This document shows, piece after piece, positions 21,301 to 33,571 of a stretch of DNA of 64,000 nucleotides. Under the pieces are notes generated by a model. It was given only the letters and a program-made list of their open reading frames with translations. It was not told the DNA's origin and did not search any database. The DNA is from Rehmannia glutinosa. Its lineage: Eukaryota > Streptophyta > Magnoliopsida > Lamiales > Orobanchaceae. How positions within the stretch are numbered: position 1 is the stretch's first letter; every line of letters starts with the position of its first letter. A program made the translations under genes and the position numbers. The stretch is from positions 868,001 through 932,000 of the forward strand of contig JABTTQ020003456.1 of assembly GCA_016081115.2 (NCBI GenBank), written 5' to 3'.

Positions 21301-23184
21301 ATGCGCTCATATTTGGTTCAAATCACGTCCAAAATCACAGCCCTTGCAAAATCAGGAAGCATATTGTGCGCTCGCAAGCTGTTCGATGAAATGCCTCAAA
21401 GGGACACAATCGCGTGGAACGCAATGATAAGCGGATATTCGCAACTGGGCTTCCACCAAGAAGCTCTGTTATTGTTTACCAGAATAAGATTTAGCGATGT
21501 GAGGCCCGATCACTTCACGTACACTGCAGTATTAAGCGCCTGCGCGGGTTTAAAGGATATAAAATTTGGGCGAAGAGTTCATGCTCTTGTTATTGTTTCA
21601 GGGTGCAGTTCCTCGTTGCCTGTGAATAATGCACTAACTGATATGTATGGGAAATGCTTAAGCGCTCAAGACGCGAATAAAGTGTTTGAGGAGATGGGGT
21701 TTAAGAATGAGGTTTCGTGGTGTTCATTGTTGTTTGCTTATATAAATGTTGGACTTCTTGATGTTTCACTTAGTATTTTTCGTGATATGCCGAAAAGAGT
21801 GGTTATAGCTTGGAACACCATTATTGCTGGTTATGCAAAGTGGGGCGAAGTTGAATTGTGTTTGGATTTGTTTAATAAAATGTTGGAGGATTCTTGCAGC
21901 CCTGATCAATGGACTTTGAGTGCAATTATGAATGCTTGTGCTGAAATGAGTGAACCATGTTATGGTTACATGTTGCATGGTTTTATCATCCAAAGTGGCT
22001 GGAATTTTGCAGTGGAGGTTAACAATTCAGTTCTTAGTTTCTACATAAAATTCGGTGAGGAAAATGAGATTCTAAAGGCGATTAAGGCTTTAGGAAAGTT
22101 TAACGAGGTTTCTTGGAATGTGATTATCGATGCTTATATGAAAATAGGTAATCTTGACGAAGCGTATCTTGCATTTCAGTGTGTGCCCGAGAAGAATCTT
22201 ATATCATGGACTTCAATGATAACTGGACACATGAAAAATGGGCAGGGGGATCGTGCTCTAACGTTTTTTGTCGATTTGATGAAAAACCGTATTCAGCCAG
22301 ATGATATTACATTAGGAGCTGTTTTGCACGCTTGCTCTAACTTGGCGACACTCGGCCATGGTAGAATGGTCCATGGCTGTGTGATTAAATCCGGTTTCCA
22401 TGCTTATTCCTATGTTGGCAATGGTGTAATGAACATGTATGCTAAATGTGGGGACATTTGCAATGCACATAGAGCTTTTAATGACGTTGTCTACAAGGAT
22501 TTGATTTCATGGAACACGATGTTGTTTGCGTTTGGTTTGCACGGACATTCTAAACAAGCTCTATGCATTCTTGAAGAAATGTTAGCTTCTGGTGTGAAGC
22601 CCGACAAAGTAACGTTCATAGGTCTTTTAATGACTTGCAGCCATTTAGGGTTGATCGATAAAGGCCTCTTCTTTTTCGAATCAATGACTTCACATTATGG
22701 CCTTTCTCCCGATATCGACCATGTAGCCTGTGTGGTAGATATGCTTGCTCGAGGTGGAAAAATGCAAAAAGCAAAAGAGTTTGCGAATAAATACGCCGAG
22801 TCAAATAACGTGAAGGTGAGCTCGTTGGAAGCTCTTATTGGATCTTATTCTTCGCAAGGTGATTTAAAGATGGGAGCTGAGTTGGCAGAAAAACTACAGA
22901 TTTTGAAGCCTCGTGATGAAATGAGCTATGTTGTGTTGTCGAATTTGTATTGTGCTAGTGGGCAGTGGCAACAAGCGCAGAGTTTGAGAAAGGTGATGGC
23001 GGACCGAGGCGTTAAGAAAACGTATGGTTGCAGTTGGGTTGAAGTGAGAAATCATGTTACAGCTTTTGTGGCTGGTAGCAATTCATTTCCATTTATTGAA
23101 GAGGTGTATGTTATGCTTTCGGTTCTTGAATCTGAAATAAGGTATCCCATAATGTCTATTTGTTGCTGGGATGGAATTACTTAG
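21301..23184 (+). CDS. Pentatricopeptide repeat protein, PLS class with E domain (At2g36980-like)
   Basis: This intronless gene encodes 627 aa. PPR proteins bind single-stranded organelle RNA and guide editing, splicing or stability. Repeats fill residues 1 to about 500, with typical motifs: ARKLFDEMPQRDTIAWNAMI, SGYSQLGFHQEALLLF, PDHFTYTAVLSACAGL, then NALTDMYGKC, and later PEKNLISWTSMITGHMKNGQ and MNMYAKCGDICNAH. The C-terminal part (KVSSLEALIGSY, YVVLSNLYCASGQWQQA, GCSWVEV) is an E motif. There is no DYW deaminase domain, so if it edits RNA it would need a partner. The length and start agree with Arabidopsis At2g36980, predicted mitochondrial, as I remember it. The end, IMSICCWDGIT, is not conserved. 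The frame is intact. Confidence 0.93.
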   Translation: MRSYLVQITSKITALAKSGSILCARKLFDEMPQRDTIAWNAMISGYSQLGFHQEALLLFTRIRFSDVRPDHFTYTAVLSACAGLKDIKFGRRVHALVIVSGCSSSLPVNNALTDMYGKCLSAQDANKVFEEMGFKNEVSWCSLLFAYINVGLLDVSLSIFRDMPKRVVIAWNTIIAGYAKWGEVELCLDLFNKMLEDSCSPDQWTLSAIMNACAEMSEPCYGYMLHGFIIQSGWNFAVEVNNSVLSFYIKFGEENEILKAIKALGKFNEVSWNVIIDAYMKIGNLDEAYLAFQCVPEKNLISWTSMITGHMKNGQGDRALTFFVDLMKNRIQPDDITLGAVLHACSNLATLGHGRMVHGCVIKSGFHAYSYVGNGVMNMYAKCGDICNAHRAFNDVVYKDLISWNTMLFAFGLHGHSKQALCILEEMLASGVKPDKVTFIGLLMTCSHLGLIDKGLFFFESMTSHYGLSPDIDHVACVVDMLARGGKMQKAKEFANKYAESNNVKVSSLEALIGSYSSQGDLKMGAELAEKLQILKPRDEMSYVVLSNLYCASGQWQQAQSLRKVMADRGVKKTYGCSWVEVRNHVTAFVAGSNSFPFIEEVYVMLSVLESEIRYPIMSICCWDGIT

Positions 23185-23658
23185 CATGGAAAAATTATTA
23201 CCAATCCAGTTGTATCATTAATGAGCATTCTTGGGTTCTGATGATGAAAAACCAGCAGTCTTGGAATGAAAAACCAAAGAGATGACTAAACTATGTCCTA
23301 TTTTCACTTTTAGTACCCGATTTTCTGGCCGTATCAATTTTGGTACCCAATGTTTTACTTTTTAATCGCTTTTGTTACATTTCATCAAATGTTCGTCAGT
23401 TCTGGTGCCACTTGTTTTAGTAGAGAGTAAAACAAGGGGTACCAAAATTGGTGTGGCTTGAAGGCTGAAGGTGGGGTACTAAAAGTGAAAATGAGGCATA
23501 CTTTAGGTGCTAAAATTGAAATTAGCCCTAAATTGTTTGTGATCATTGTTTTGGTAAATTGAAGACAAAGTATAAAGCTCGAGTGCTTGACCATACAAAT
23601 GGACTTCTTTATACAGTGACAAAGTAAATTGTACGAGTTCATTAGTTAGAATTAATCA
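23185..23658. other. 3' side of the PPR gene up to the LINE insertion
   Basis: Contains the PPR 3' region and a remnant MITE (23288-23527). Nothing else was recognised. Confidence 0.4.
23288..23527. mobile_element. Remnant MITE of the GGGATAATTTCAATTTTAG family
   Basis: CTAAACTATG, TTTCACTTTTAGTACCC, TATCAATTTTGGTACCCA and TTACTTTTTAATC, plus the inverted end GGTACTAAAAGTGAAAATGAGG and TTTAGGTGCTAAAATTGAAATTA, follow the intact copy at 61123-61416. The left terminus is lost and no duplication remains. Confidence 0.6.
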
Positions 23659-24002
23659 ACTGTTGTAGTGATAGTCTTTTTTTTTTTTTTTTCCAAACAA
23701 TAGCATTTTATTCAACAAACTCAACCACGAAAATAAATCTGAATGTGTAGCCAACTGGCTAATAACGTACTTGGCTAACAGAGAGCCAATCGGGAATTGG
23801 GAAATCCAACTCAAATCCAAATCACTGCTCAAGACTAAAGAGCTAATCTATTACAATTAGAACCACTTCTAGAATCTTGAACAACAAAACAACACTTATC
23901 AAAGAGAAAACAAAGTAGGTAGATGTCTTCGGCTATTGATCGTCCCCCCATTGAAAATGGGGTTCTTGAGTTAAGCTTCTTCCCAATATCCTTGACATCT
24001 AC

Positions 24003-25106
24003 TTAGATGATGATCTCCTTGATTCCAAGTCTATATGCAACACACATACCATGACGAATACCAAGTAAAGAAGCCTCCACTGAATCTTGACAAAGATCCC
24101 TATAAACCGCCCAAACTTGAATAAATTCACCACACTTATTCATAATCCATCCACCCAGCAAAACTTTCAATTCTGTAACCAATCCACAGCTGCAAGCAAC
24201 GAACCCAACCACTGGTACCAGCTGATTCGAATCAGCAATGGGACTGGGATTTCCATCATGTTCCAAACTGACTGCTGCTTTCTTCTTAGCACCATTAACC
24301 TGTTGAAATTCTTGCCACTCAAGCCAAGCTTTATCCACTAAATCTCTGGCCTGAGTAATCTGTTTCTGAAGGACCCACGAGTTACGTGTTTTCCACAGCC
24401 ACCATAGTATATAGGTTGAAAGTTGGATCCTATCTTGGTTGGCTTTAGAAAATTCCATCTCACAAATGTTTTCCCACCATCCCTGCACACTAAACTGCTG
24501 ATCCAAGACATTATCCCAAGAAACTGGAGCAAGTTTCCACACTAATTGAGCCCTCACACATTGAAATAACACATGCTCCAAAGTCTCACAAACCTCACCA
24601 CAAAACTGACACAGCACATCAATTTCCATACCCCTTCTTTTCAGTAAAATAGCAGTAGGAAGGGAGTTATGAAGACATCTCCATAAGAAATGTTTAAGTT
24701 TACCTTTGATTTTCAAATCCCAGCACTTTTTCCACCTTCTTGTACGCAGCTTACCTCATTCACTAGATTCAGGAATGCTCATCTTGCATCTCTTGAGATT
24801 AATCAATTGCTGGTAAGCTGTTTTAACAGAGTAACCTCCTTTTTTTCTCCCAGTGCCACCATGCTAGGTCCCTGGCCTCATCACAATTGATAGGAATCTG
24901 TAGAATAGTGTTAGCATCTTCCCAGCAAAAAGTGTTAAAAACAAGATCCTTGTTCCATTGAGAGCCATCCTCTGTCATAAGTTCCCTCACCCTCATACCT
25001 TCCAAGTCCCACTTCTCTAAAGTATCAGGTTTAAAAGATGGAGGTTTAGGAATCCATGGAGAATCACACACAAAAATAGATTTTCCATCCCCCACTAAGT
25101 ATCTCA
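24003..25106 (-). pseudogene. LINE ORF2, C-terminal part: zf-RVT and RNase H-like region
   Basis: Translation begins at YLVGDGKSIFVCDSPWIPKP, the usual sequence before the zf-RVT domain. It continues with MKIKGKLKHFLWRCLHNSLP, CQFCGEVCETLEHVLFQC (Cys and His pairs of zf-RVT) and a C-terminal stretch with CGLVTELKVLLGGWIMNKCG and VEASLLGIRHGMCVAYRLGI, typical of the RNase H tail. Frame changes occur near 24720-24820. Its upstream half lies on the far side of the copia element at 33572 and beyond. Confidence 0.8.
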
Positions 25107-26364
25107 TGTTAGTCCAAGTGGCTACGATAATCTAGAGGGGGTGAATAGATTATCTCGGTTTTACAGATTTTGCCCTCTTTTTCGAATAATCAAACAAAGA
25201 CGAGAATGTAAATGCGGAAATTAAACAACACTCGTCGATTTAAAGAGGTTCAACCCACCTAGGGCCTAATCCTCTACCACCCCAAAGATATCCGGGATAG
25301 ATTTCAAAAGGAAAAAAAAAGATATTATTAATTTACCAAAAATTAATACAACACCTTGAGGATTACCACAACCTCTTACACCACCTTGAGGATTACCACA
25401 ATCCTCTTACAACACCTTTGAAGATTACCACAACCTTCAAACACCTATCACCTAGATCACCCAAGTGTATTCTTACCACAAGAATACTCACAAGGATGTC
25501 TTGTGTTGAATGATGACCAAAATCAAGATTACAACTCAATAATGATTGATACAATATGAGTACAAGTGTAATCAAGAATTGAAAGCCTAGACCTCAAATT
25601 TGTGCAAGTGAAAGTGCTAAGGCTAATACAACAAGATATATGAAAGTGTTTGTTTTGTTTGCTCTTTGCTTGTATGGAGTGTTGTGTCTTGTTGTTTGAA
25701 TGAAGCCTCTATTTATAGGAGAGGTCTTGGCTTTGATTTCCGGACATTGGCTCCTCCTCGGGGAGTGATTTGTTGCAAAAGAAACCATTTAAAATCATCA
25801 ATAGATTTTGTTAGAAATCAATCCCACAAAATAGGAAAAGTCATTCAAAATGCAACGGATAGTTTGTCGATAAACAGGGGTTCGACCGGTCGCACAGAGA
25901 TAAGATTGAAATTGAATTTCGCGAATTTTTACATAGGGGACCGGTCGAAGGGGGTTCGAATAGGTCTCCCTTGGTCTTGACCTAGGTTGGGGTTGATAGA
26001 AAATCAAAACAGAGAAGTACGCATTTGAGAGGGCACTCCCAGTGCACCGTCGCCGCGGTGGTCGACCGGCCGCCTCACCGGCCGCCCCACCTGGTCGACC
26101 GGTCGCCCTCCCCATTTTCTCTTACGTCCCATTTTCTGTTTCAAAACTCAACTCAGTGCGGGTTGCCGCATGGCGACGGCCGAGCCTGAAACAAAAGTGT
26201 TGTCCAATTTTAAATCGAATATAAACTTCAAGAAATACTCGAAAAATAGTAAAAACATTTTAGATCGATCGGAAGTGTTGGGACAACATTTAGGGACATT
26301 GTTTTGGTATAAAAACTCATTTGAACAAAATCATCAAAATCATGATAAAAGCATTTATCTAACA
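25107..26364 (-). repeat. 3' LTR of the copia element
   Basis: 1,258 bp, aligning end to end with 32301-33566. Differences are mostly small insertions or deletions, concentrated in the GC-rich ACCGGTCG block at about 25880-26110. A minus-strand TATA box lies near 25709. Confidence 0.93.
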
Positions 26365-26377
26365 AACTCCCCTTTTT
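26365..26377 (-). promoter_or_regulatory. Polypurine tract
   Basis: On the minus strand AAAAAGGGGAGTT directly precedes the 3' LTR. This is where plus-strand DNA synthesis of LTR retrotransposons starts. Confidence 0.8.
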
Positions 26378-27705
26378 GATGATTACAAACCAAAACAATT
26401 TTCAAGAGGACGATTTCGAAAAACAAAATAAATTTTCCGGTTTATGAGTAAACTATCCGTTTAAAAATATTTTACAAAAGCTCCCCTATCAACAAGCACA
26501 TTAATAAGAAATATTGCATAAGCTAGAAGCACAAGCTTTTACAAAATAAACAACAACTCCATGAGCTTAGAAGCTCCCCGTCACAAATACTTATTATCCA
26601 TGCAAACAAGTTCATAAAACAATCATTCGGTCGAGTTTTCTTCACAACTTATGGCCTTAATAAGCCATAGCTTATAGCTTCTATCATGAGCTTTTATTAG
26701 CTTCTTTTTTGAGCTAACGAGCCAATTTCTGCTTTCTCCCCTTTGGAATCATCAAAAAAATGTTAGGATGATAAAAACATTATAGAAGTATGTCAAAGTG
26801 CGCCAAAGAAATGGTTTATCAACCATTGAGCAATTTAGCTTAAAAACCAAGGAAAATGGGAGAAATGTATCATGAAGAGTTCATACGCTCATTTTATTTG
26901 CCAAAACATGATCTCAATGAGTATTGAAGACTTTTGGAAGCGAGAGAATCATGTAGAAGTTGAAATTTTCATTGTGACATTTCATCGAACACATTGCGGG
27001 CGTGAAAAATAAAAAAAGAGTTGTATATAGCCCTTGTAAATGATCAAGCCAAAAAATTGCATCACCAATTCACATCAAACAACATACAATACAACATAAT
27101 AACTAAGCTCATCAAGATCATAAGCAAAAAATATCAAGAAATATACAAGAAAGCCATAAACTCGATGGTTCAACCCAATTGAGCAAAGTAAGGAAAATTC
27201 TTACCATTCGATCGGAAAAGATGAGCAATGATGATGATAAACATGCTATATAAGGTCCAAGATATGAATTGAATGCATGAAAATCAATTTTGAGTGAAAA
27301 TTGTGTGCATTTGGCAAAGGGGACGAAAAATGGCAAAAAGAAGTGAAAATAACAAGTCAAGACAGAACTAACTTAAACCAAAATTTGGCCTAGGCGGACC
27401 CGGTCGTGGTTGAGGGCGGCCGGTCGACGTTGAGGGCGACCAGGTTGCCCTCAACCTCTTCAAATTATTTGTTTTGTCAAATTTTTCAAAATCCGAATTT
27501 TCAACCAAAAATCCGATTTTTTTCGCCCCTAAGTTTTAAAAACATGCAAAATGCAAACGTAGACCTCATTCAATATGCATTATGCCTAACCGAGCTCGTA
27601 TTGACGCAAAAGTCTCGGAAGTTAGCGGTTTTGTAAAAATGTCCGCTAATTGATCTTGAGATGGCACAAACGATATCTCAATTTTTCGTTTTGAAACACA
27701 ATCCC
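26378..27705 (-). other. Post-pol region of the copia element, no coding capacity seen
   Basis: About 1.3 kb lie between the RNase H end and the polypurine tract, the place where SIRE-type elements may carry an extra envelope-like frame. Only a short minus-strand frame at 27118-27360 is open, and it has no family features. Confidence 0.5.
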
Positions 27706-29000
27706 TTAGAAAATGATGTCGAATCTCAATATGTTTAGTACGGTTATGATGAACGGGTTTTGAGCAATATTTATAGCGGATATATTATCACAAAAGATAG
27801 GAACGTTTTCAAAAGAGCATTTGTAATCCGCTAAGGTTTGTTTCATCCAAAGAAGTTGAGTACAACAAAAAGCGGCGGAAATATATTTGGCCGGTGCCGT
27901 TGAAAGTGAAACACAATTTTGTTTCTTTGAAAACCAAGAAACTAGGCAATCGCTTAAAAATTGACATGATCCAAGAAGTACTTTTCCGATCATCAATATT
28001 TCCCACATAGTCCGAATCACTATAACCTTTAAGAGAAAAATTTTCATTCTTTGGATAAAATAAACCATATTGAATAGTGCCTTTCAAATATCGAAAAATC
28101 CTTTTAACGGACTCATATGAGATTCTTTGGGATTGCTTTGAAAACGAGCGCATAGGCATACGGCATGAAGAATGTCCTATTCTACTAGCGGTTAAATAAA
28201 GTAAACTACCAATCATACCTCGATACTTGGATTCATCAACCGACTTGCCTTTTTCATCTTTGTCAATTTTGACATTGGTTGCCATAGAGTCGAGCGGTTC
28301 TTCCTTCTTCAATGCCGAACTTTTTCAAAAGTTCTTTTGTATATTTTGATTGTGAAATATAGATACCTTCTTGGCATTGCTTGATTTGAAGTCCAAGAAA
28401 GAAATTAAGCTCTCCCATCATGCTCATTTCAAATTCACCTTGCATTAACTTAGAAAATTTCTTGCACAAAGATTCATTAGTAGCACCAAAGATAATATCA
28501 TCAACATAAATTTGCACAAGTAAACAATCTTGCCCTTTTTCAAAAACAAAGAGAGTAGTATCAACTTTACCTCTTGTAAAACCATTTTGCAAAAGAAAAG
28601 AACTAAGTCTATCATACCATGCACGAGGTGCTTGTTTCAAACCATACAAGGCCTTTTTAAGTTTAAAAACATCATTAGGCCTAGAAAAATTTTCAAACCC
28701 GGAGGTTGTTTTACATAGACTTTTTCTTGAATAAAACCATTTAAGAAAGCGGATTTAACATCCATTTGGTAAAGCTTGAAATTTTTAAAACAAGAAACAG
28801 GCAAGTAAAATGCGAATAGCTTCTAAACGCGTCTTACGGTGCAAATGTTTCATCATAATCAATACCTTCTTCTCGACAATACCTCGAGCTACTAACTCGC
28901 CTTTATTACGAACAATGTTGCCTTGATCATCAAGTTTGTTCGGAATACCCATTTTGTACCAATAATTGTTTGAGATGGAGGACAAGGTACTAATTCCCAT
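27706..29000 (-). pseudogene. copia reverse transcriptase and RNase H, frameshifted
   Basis: The core lies at 28263-28649, with MYGLKQAPRAWYDRLSSFL and the catalytic YVDD box in LLVQIYVDDIIFGATN, then GELNFFLGLQIKQ. The N-terminal part is at 28785-29000. RNase H follows at 27706-28312: GMIGSLLYLTASR, then GYSDSDYVGNIDDRKST and CVSLSTAPAKYISAA. At least three frame changes separate the pieces, so no active enzyme is made from this copy. Confidence 0.88.
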
Positions 29001-30709
29001 ACATCATTTCTTTCAAATTGATTCAACTCCTCTTGCATTTCTAAAAACCAATCTTCATCCTCAATAGCTTCCTTAGCATTTTTAGGCTCTTTTTGAGATA
29101 TAAGAGCTTTCTCGGCAAAATTTCTTGAGTCATTACTTTATCGGGGATCACCAATAATAAGATCTTTTGGGTGATCTCCTTAAATTTCAATGCTACGGGA
29201 AGATTCAAGTATCACCCCTATCTTCTTGAGGAACATTTGAACTTGAAGGTTGATCATTTGAAATAGAAGGTTTATCATTATGAGCATCACTTTGAACAAT
29301 AGGTTCAACAATATCCTCTTCATCACTATCGTCATTGGGTATTCTTTCAACACCCGAGGCTTCATTAAATTTGACATGAATAGATTCTTCAACAACCATG
29401 CTAGTCTTATTGTACACCCGATATGCTTTGCTCTTGGTTGAATACCCCATAAATATTCCTTCATCGGCCTTAGGATCAAGTTTGTCCAATTGATCCTTAG
29501 TATTCAAAATAAAGCACTTACATCCAAATATTTTGAAATAACTAATATTTGGAGTTCTTCCTTTCCAAAGCTCATATGGAGTTTTATTCATTTTTGACGA
29601 ATATAAACTCGATTAATGACATAGCAAATGCAGATTTACGCTTCTCGCCCAAAATATTTTGGAAGTGAAAATTCATTTAGCATGGACCGACTCATTTCTT
29701 GAAGTGTCCGATTCTTCCTTTCGGCTACACCATTTTGTTGAGGTGTCCTTGAGCCGAAAAATTGTGTGTATATCCCTTGGTTTCACAAAAGACTCTAAAC
29801 TCACCGTCAAATTCTCCGCCGATCACTTGAATAGTTTTAATAGTATCTTCCTTTTCATTCTCAATGCGTCTACACAACTTAACAAACTCATTAACGACAT
29901 CGCTTTTATTTGCAAGAAAAAGAGCCCAAGTGTATCTAGAAAAATCTTCAACAATTACAAAAGTGTAATGTTTTCCACTTACTGACTAGCCGTACCAATA
30001 TCCCCATACAAATCTAGGTGAAGAAGTTGTAGAGGCTTGGTTGTGGAAATTTCATTTTGGGCTTAAAACTACTCTTAACTAATTTGTTCTTTTGACAAAG
30101 TGTCACAAAAACCAAGATTTTCAAAATTCAACTTGGGTAGTCCTTTTACATGTTGGTTTTTGTAAATATTTTTCAAACTTTTATATCCAACATGTCCAAG
30201 TTGCCGCTATGCCATAAACTCGTTAAATCATTGTTGGCGACAAGACAAGAAACATTTTGACTAACCAAATCACTAGTAGAAATTTTGTAAAGATTGTCTT
30301 TTCTATTTGCTTCACAAATAATTTCATCATTTTTACGAATAAGGCATTTTTCTTTATTGAAAACAACATTATAATTTGAATCACAAAGTTGGCTAACACT
30401 TATCAAATTAAATTTAAGCCCTTCTACTAAAAGAACATTATTAAGAGAGAAAGAAGAGTTACCAATTTCTCCATTTCCAAGAATTCTTCCTTTGCCATTC
30501 ATTGCCGAACATGACCATACCTCTTCTTGGAACTTGATGTTGGTAAAAGTTCTCTCTTTCCCGGTCATATGGCGTGAACATCCGCCGTCCACGAGCCATT
30601 TCGAATCCTCCATGGTTGTTGTAGCGCTATTACCTACAAACGAACCATTTTTAGGTACCCTATAGTTTTGGGGTCCATGGGGGTTACCTTGAGACCTTTG
30701 GGTCTCCAA
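29001..30709 (-). pseudogene. copia protease and integrase, frameshifted
   Basis: The protease site is WLVDGGCSRHMTG at about 30590; most copia proteases have DSG here and this one has DGG. LKFNLISVSQLCD follows, then the start of the pre-integrase zinc region (SLWHSGN) where the frame is lost near 30230. The integrase C-terminal side is at 29205-29591 with MNKTPYELWKGRTPNISYFK, the FGCKCFILN segment and GIFMGYSTKSKAYRVYN. The integrase core between 29600 and 30170 is broken into short pieces. Confidence 0.82.
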
Positions 30710-30728
30710 ACAAAGCTAAAATTGTTCT

Positions 30729-32191
30729 TCAATTTAAAATTGCTAACATAGTGACCAACTTTACCACAATAAAAGCAAATAATATTATGGGCACTTTTAG
30801 ACGTACAAAATTCGGACCTTGGTCATTTTTCTTAAAGACTTTTTGAAATGGTTTGTAACCAAGTCCTTGTTTTGAATGCTCACCTCTTTGTGCATCTAAA
30901 ATTTTAGTAACCTTATCCGTGCTTAAATTAAAACGATGCACATCCTTTTTCAAATTATCAATATCATTAGTGAGCATTTGTTTCTCGGTTTCAAGAGTTT
31001 GAATTTGAGTAAGGGTAATAGCATGAACATGATCAAGAGTCTCATAAGATGTAAATAATTTATCCTTTTCTATTTTAAGCACTTTATGCTCCTTCTTTAA
31101 ACTCTTGTATTTAACAATCAATTTTTGAAATTCATTTTGCAACTCATCAAAATCACATTGCAATTCATCAACTAAGGAGGAGGTAGAGGAGTTAGAGCGC
31201 ACCTCATTATTTTCATCGTCTATAGCCATAAGACCATGTTCGGTTTCACCTTCCTCGTCTGGATGTCTCGAGTAGCTCATCCCAAGTTTTGACATCCGCA
31301 TTTAGAGCCTTCTTTTTCGGAAAAAGGCTTCTTTTTCTTTTGTTCCTCCTCATTGAGTTTTGGGCAATCGGCTATGAAGTGCCGGGTTTTCCGCAGACTT
31401 AAAGCAAGCATTATCTCTTGGTTTTCTTGCTTTATTTTTATTCACAAATTTTGCAAATTTTCGAACAAGTGCGGCCGTCTCTCATCATCATCATCATTAT
31501 CATAGTATGTATTATTAGAAGAGGAAGCAAAGACCTTTAGGAATATTTTGCATACCCGATTGATTGATGGTTGGTTTGGTATTTTTCCTTTCCTCGAGAT
31601 AGACTTCATAGATGAGAGGTTCCCGATGAGCTCGTCAAACTTGAGTGTCTCAAGATTTTGTGCTTCCGTGATTGTCACCTTTTCGGACCATGAGTAGGGG
31701 AAGAGCATTCAATACCTTAGTCACTTTGTCTTCTTCGGAGATGACTTTACCGAGGGCCACAAGAGGATTGACAATGTTGTCAAGCCTTTCCACCATCTTC
31801 GATATGCTTTCACCATCATACATGTTAAAGTTTTCAAAGTCTTTAACAAGCATGGTCTTTCTAAGCTTGCTTGACCTTCTTTGTCCCTTCATATATAGTC
31901 TCCAATTTTTCCCAAACCTCATGTGCCGACCTTATGCCTCGTATGCGATTGTACTTTGGTGGCGGTAAGTGAGCAATGCAAAATATTTAAGGCCTTACCG
32001 TTTAGAGAGAAAGCCTTCTTATCATTTTCATCGAACTCCTTGAAAGGTTTAGGAGCCGAGGTGCCATCCTCCATTTTTTTCGTTGGTTGATCAACTCCTT
32101 CAATAACCACATTCCATATGTCAAACCCGCACCTTTGTAGAAAGCACTCCATACGGTCTTTCCAAAATGCGTAGTTGTTGGCGTCGAACAA
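30729..32191 (-). pseudogene. copia gag, frameshifted, with coiled coil and two zinc knuckles
   Basis: The start MFDANNYAFWKDRMECFL at 32191 is the usual copia gag N-terminus. UBN2-type pieces follow in three frames (31442-31922: LVKDFENFNMYDGESISKMV; EAQNLETLKFDELIGNL). A zinc knuckle (CFK.. / KPGHF.AD) is split over two frames near 31370-31412. Next comes a coiled coil rich in Lys, Glu and Leu at 30900-31200 (LVDELQCDFDELQNEFQKL), and a second knuckle CFYCGKVGHYVSNF near 30740-30790 whose last Cys is missing. Confidence 0.82.
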
Positions 32192-32285
32192 TGGTGGCTT
32201 GTTGGTGGAGGCGCGGTGGTGAGATAAGCGTCATTCGTAGCATGGATCTTTCCTCTTTACTCGGAACGAGCTAGCCAAAGAGTTT

Positions 32286-32298
32286 GGCTTTGATACCA
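32286..32298 (-). promoter_or_regulatory. Primer-binding site (initiator Met tRNA)
   Basis: On the minus strand TGGTATCAAAGCC lies two bases inside the 5' LTR. It is complementary to the 3' end of initiator Met tRNA with one change from the usual TGGTATCAGAGCC. Confidence 0.88.
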
Positions 32299-32300
32299 CT

Positions 32301-33566
32301 TGTTAGTCCAAGTGGCTACGATAATCTAGAGGGGGTGAATAGATTATCTCGGTTTTTCGATTTTGCCCTCTTTTTGAATAATCAAACAAAGACGAGAATG
32401 TAAATGCGGAAATTAAACAACACTCGCCGATTTAAAGAGGTTCAACCCACCTAGGGCCTAATCCTTTACCACCCCAAAGATATCAGGGATGGATTTCAAA
32501 AGGAAAAAAAGATATTATTAATTTACCAAAAATTAATACAACACCTGAGGATTACCACAACCCTCTTACACCACTCGAGGATTACCACAATCCTCTTACA
32601 ACACCTTTGAAGATTACCACAACCTTCAAACACCTATCACCTAGATCACCCAAGTGTATTCTTACCACAAGAATACTCACAAGGATGTCTTGTGTTGAAT
32701 GATGACCAAAATCAAGATTACAACTCAATAATGATTGATACAATATGAGTACAAGTGTAATCAAGAATTGAAAGCCTAGACCTCAAATTTGTGCAAGTGA
32801 AAGTCTTAAGGCTAATACAACAAGATATATGAAAGTGTTTGCTTTGTTTGCTCTTTGATTGTATGGAGTGTTGTGTCTTGTTGTTTGAATGAAGCCTCTA
32901 TTTATAGGAGAGGTCTTGGCTTTGATTTCCGGACATGGCTCCTCCTCGGGGAGTGATTTTCGCAAAAGAAACCATTTAAAATCATCAATAGAGTCGTTAG
33001 AAATCAATCCCACAAAATAGGGAAAAGTCATTCGAAAAATGCAACGGATAGTTTCTTCGATAAACAGGGGGTTCGACCTGGTCGCACAGAGATAAGATTG
33101 AAATTGAATTCTCGAATTTTTACACGGGGGACCGGTCGAAGGGGGGTTCGACCTGGCCGCCTTGGTTCGACTGTAATAGGTTGGGGTTGATAGAAAATCA
33201 AAACAGAGAAGTCCGTGCATTTGAGAGGGCACTCCTGTGCACCTGGCCGCCGGTGGTCGACCGTGCCGCCCTCACCGGCCGCCCACCGGTCGACCGGCCG
33301 CCTCTCCCATTTTCTCTTACGTCCCATTTTTTGTTTCAAAACTCAACTCAGTGCGGGTTGCCTATGTGGCGACCGGCCGAGCTCGAAACTGAAAAAAGTG
33401 TTGTCCAATTTTAAATCGAATATAAACTTCAAGAAATACTCAGAAAAATAGTAAAAACATTTTAGATCGATCGGAAGTGTTGGGACAACATTTAGGGACA
33501 TTGTTTTGGTATAAAAACTCATTTGAACAAAATCATCAAAATCATGATAAAAGCATTTATCTAACA
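32301..33566 (-). repeat. 5' LTR of the copia element
   Basis: 1,266 bp from TGTTAG to CTAACA on either strand. The minus-strand TATA box lies near 32898. The GC-rich ACCGGTCG block lies at about 33060-33310. Confidence 0.93.
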
Positions 33567-33571
33567 TCTCA

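Larger units (their letters stand above)
25107..33566 (-). mobile_element. Ty1/copia retrotransposon (SIRE-like) inserted in the LINE
   Basis: Both ends read TGTTAG...CTAACA. The 5-bp duplication TCTCA is present at 25102-25106 and 33567-33571. Total length is 8.46 kb. On the minus strand: 5' LTR 32301-33566, primer site, gag, protease, integrase, reverse transcriptase, RNase H, polypurine tract, 3' LTR 25107-26364. The gene order integrase before reverse transcriptase identifies Ty1/copia. LTRs over 1.2 kb, a gag with a coiled coil and a long stretch after pol suggest the SIRE/Maximus lineage; that assignment is inference. All frames are broken. Confidence 0.95.

Noticed and set aside
21093..21302. 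69-codon minus-strand frame overlapping the PPR start
   Set aside because: No recognisable domain, and it shares the strand-opposite start region of a well supported gene.
25798..26224. Open frames rich in Arg, Gly and Pro in the GC-rich part of the copia LTR
   Set aside because: They come from repeated ACCGGTCG motifs; similar frames appear in each LTR copy at unrelated lengths.
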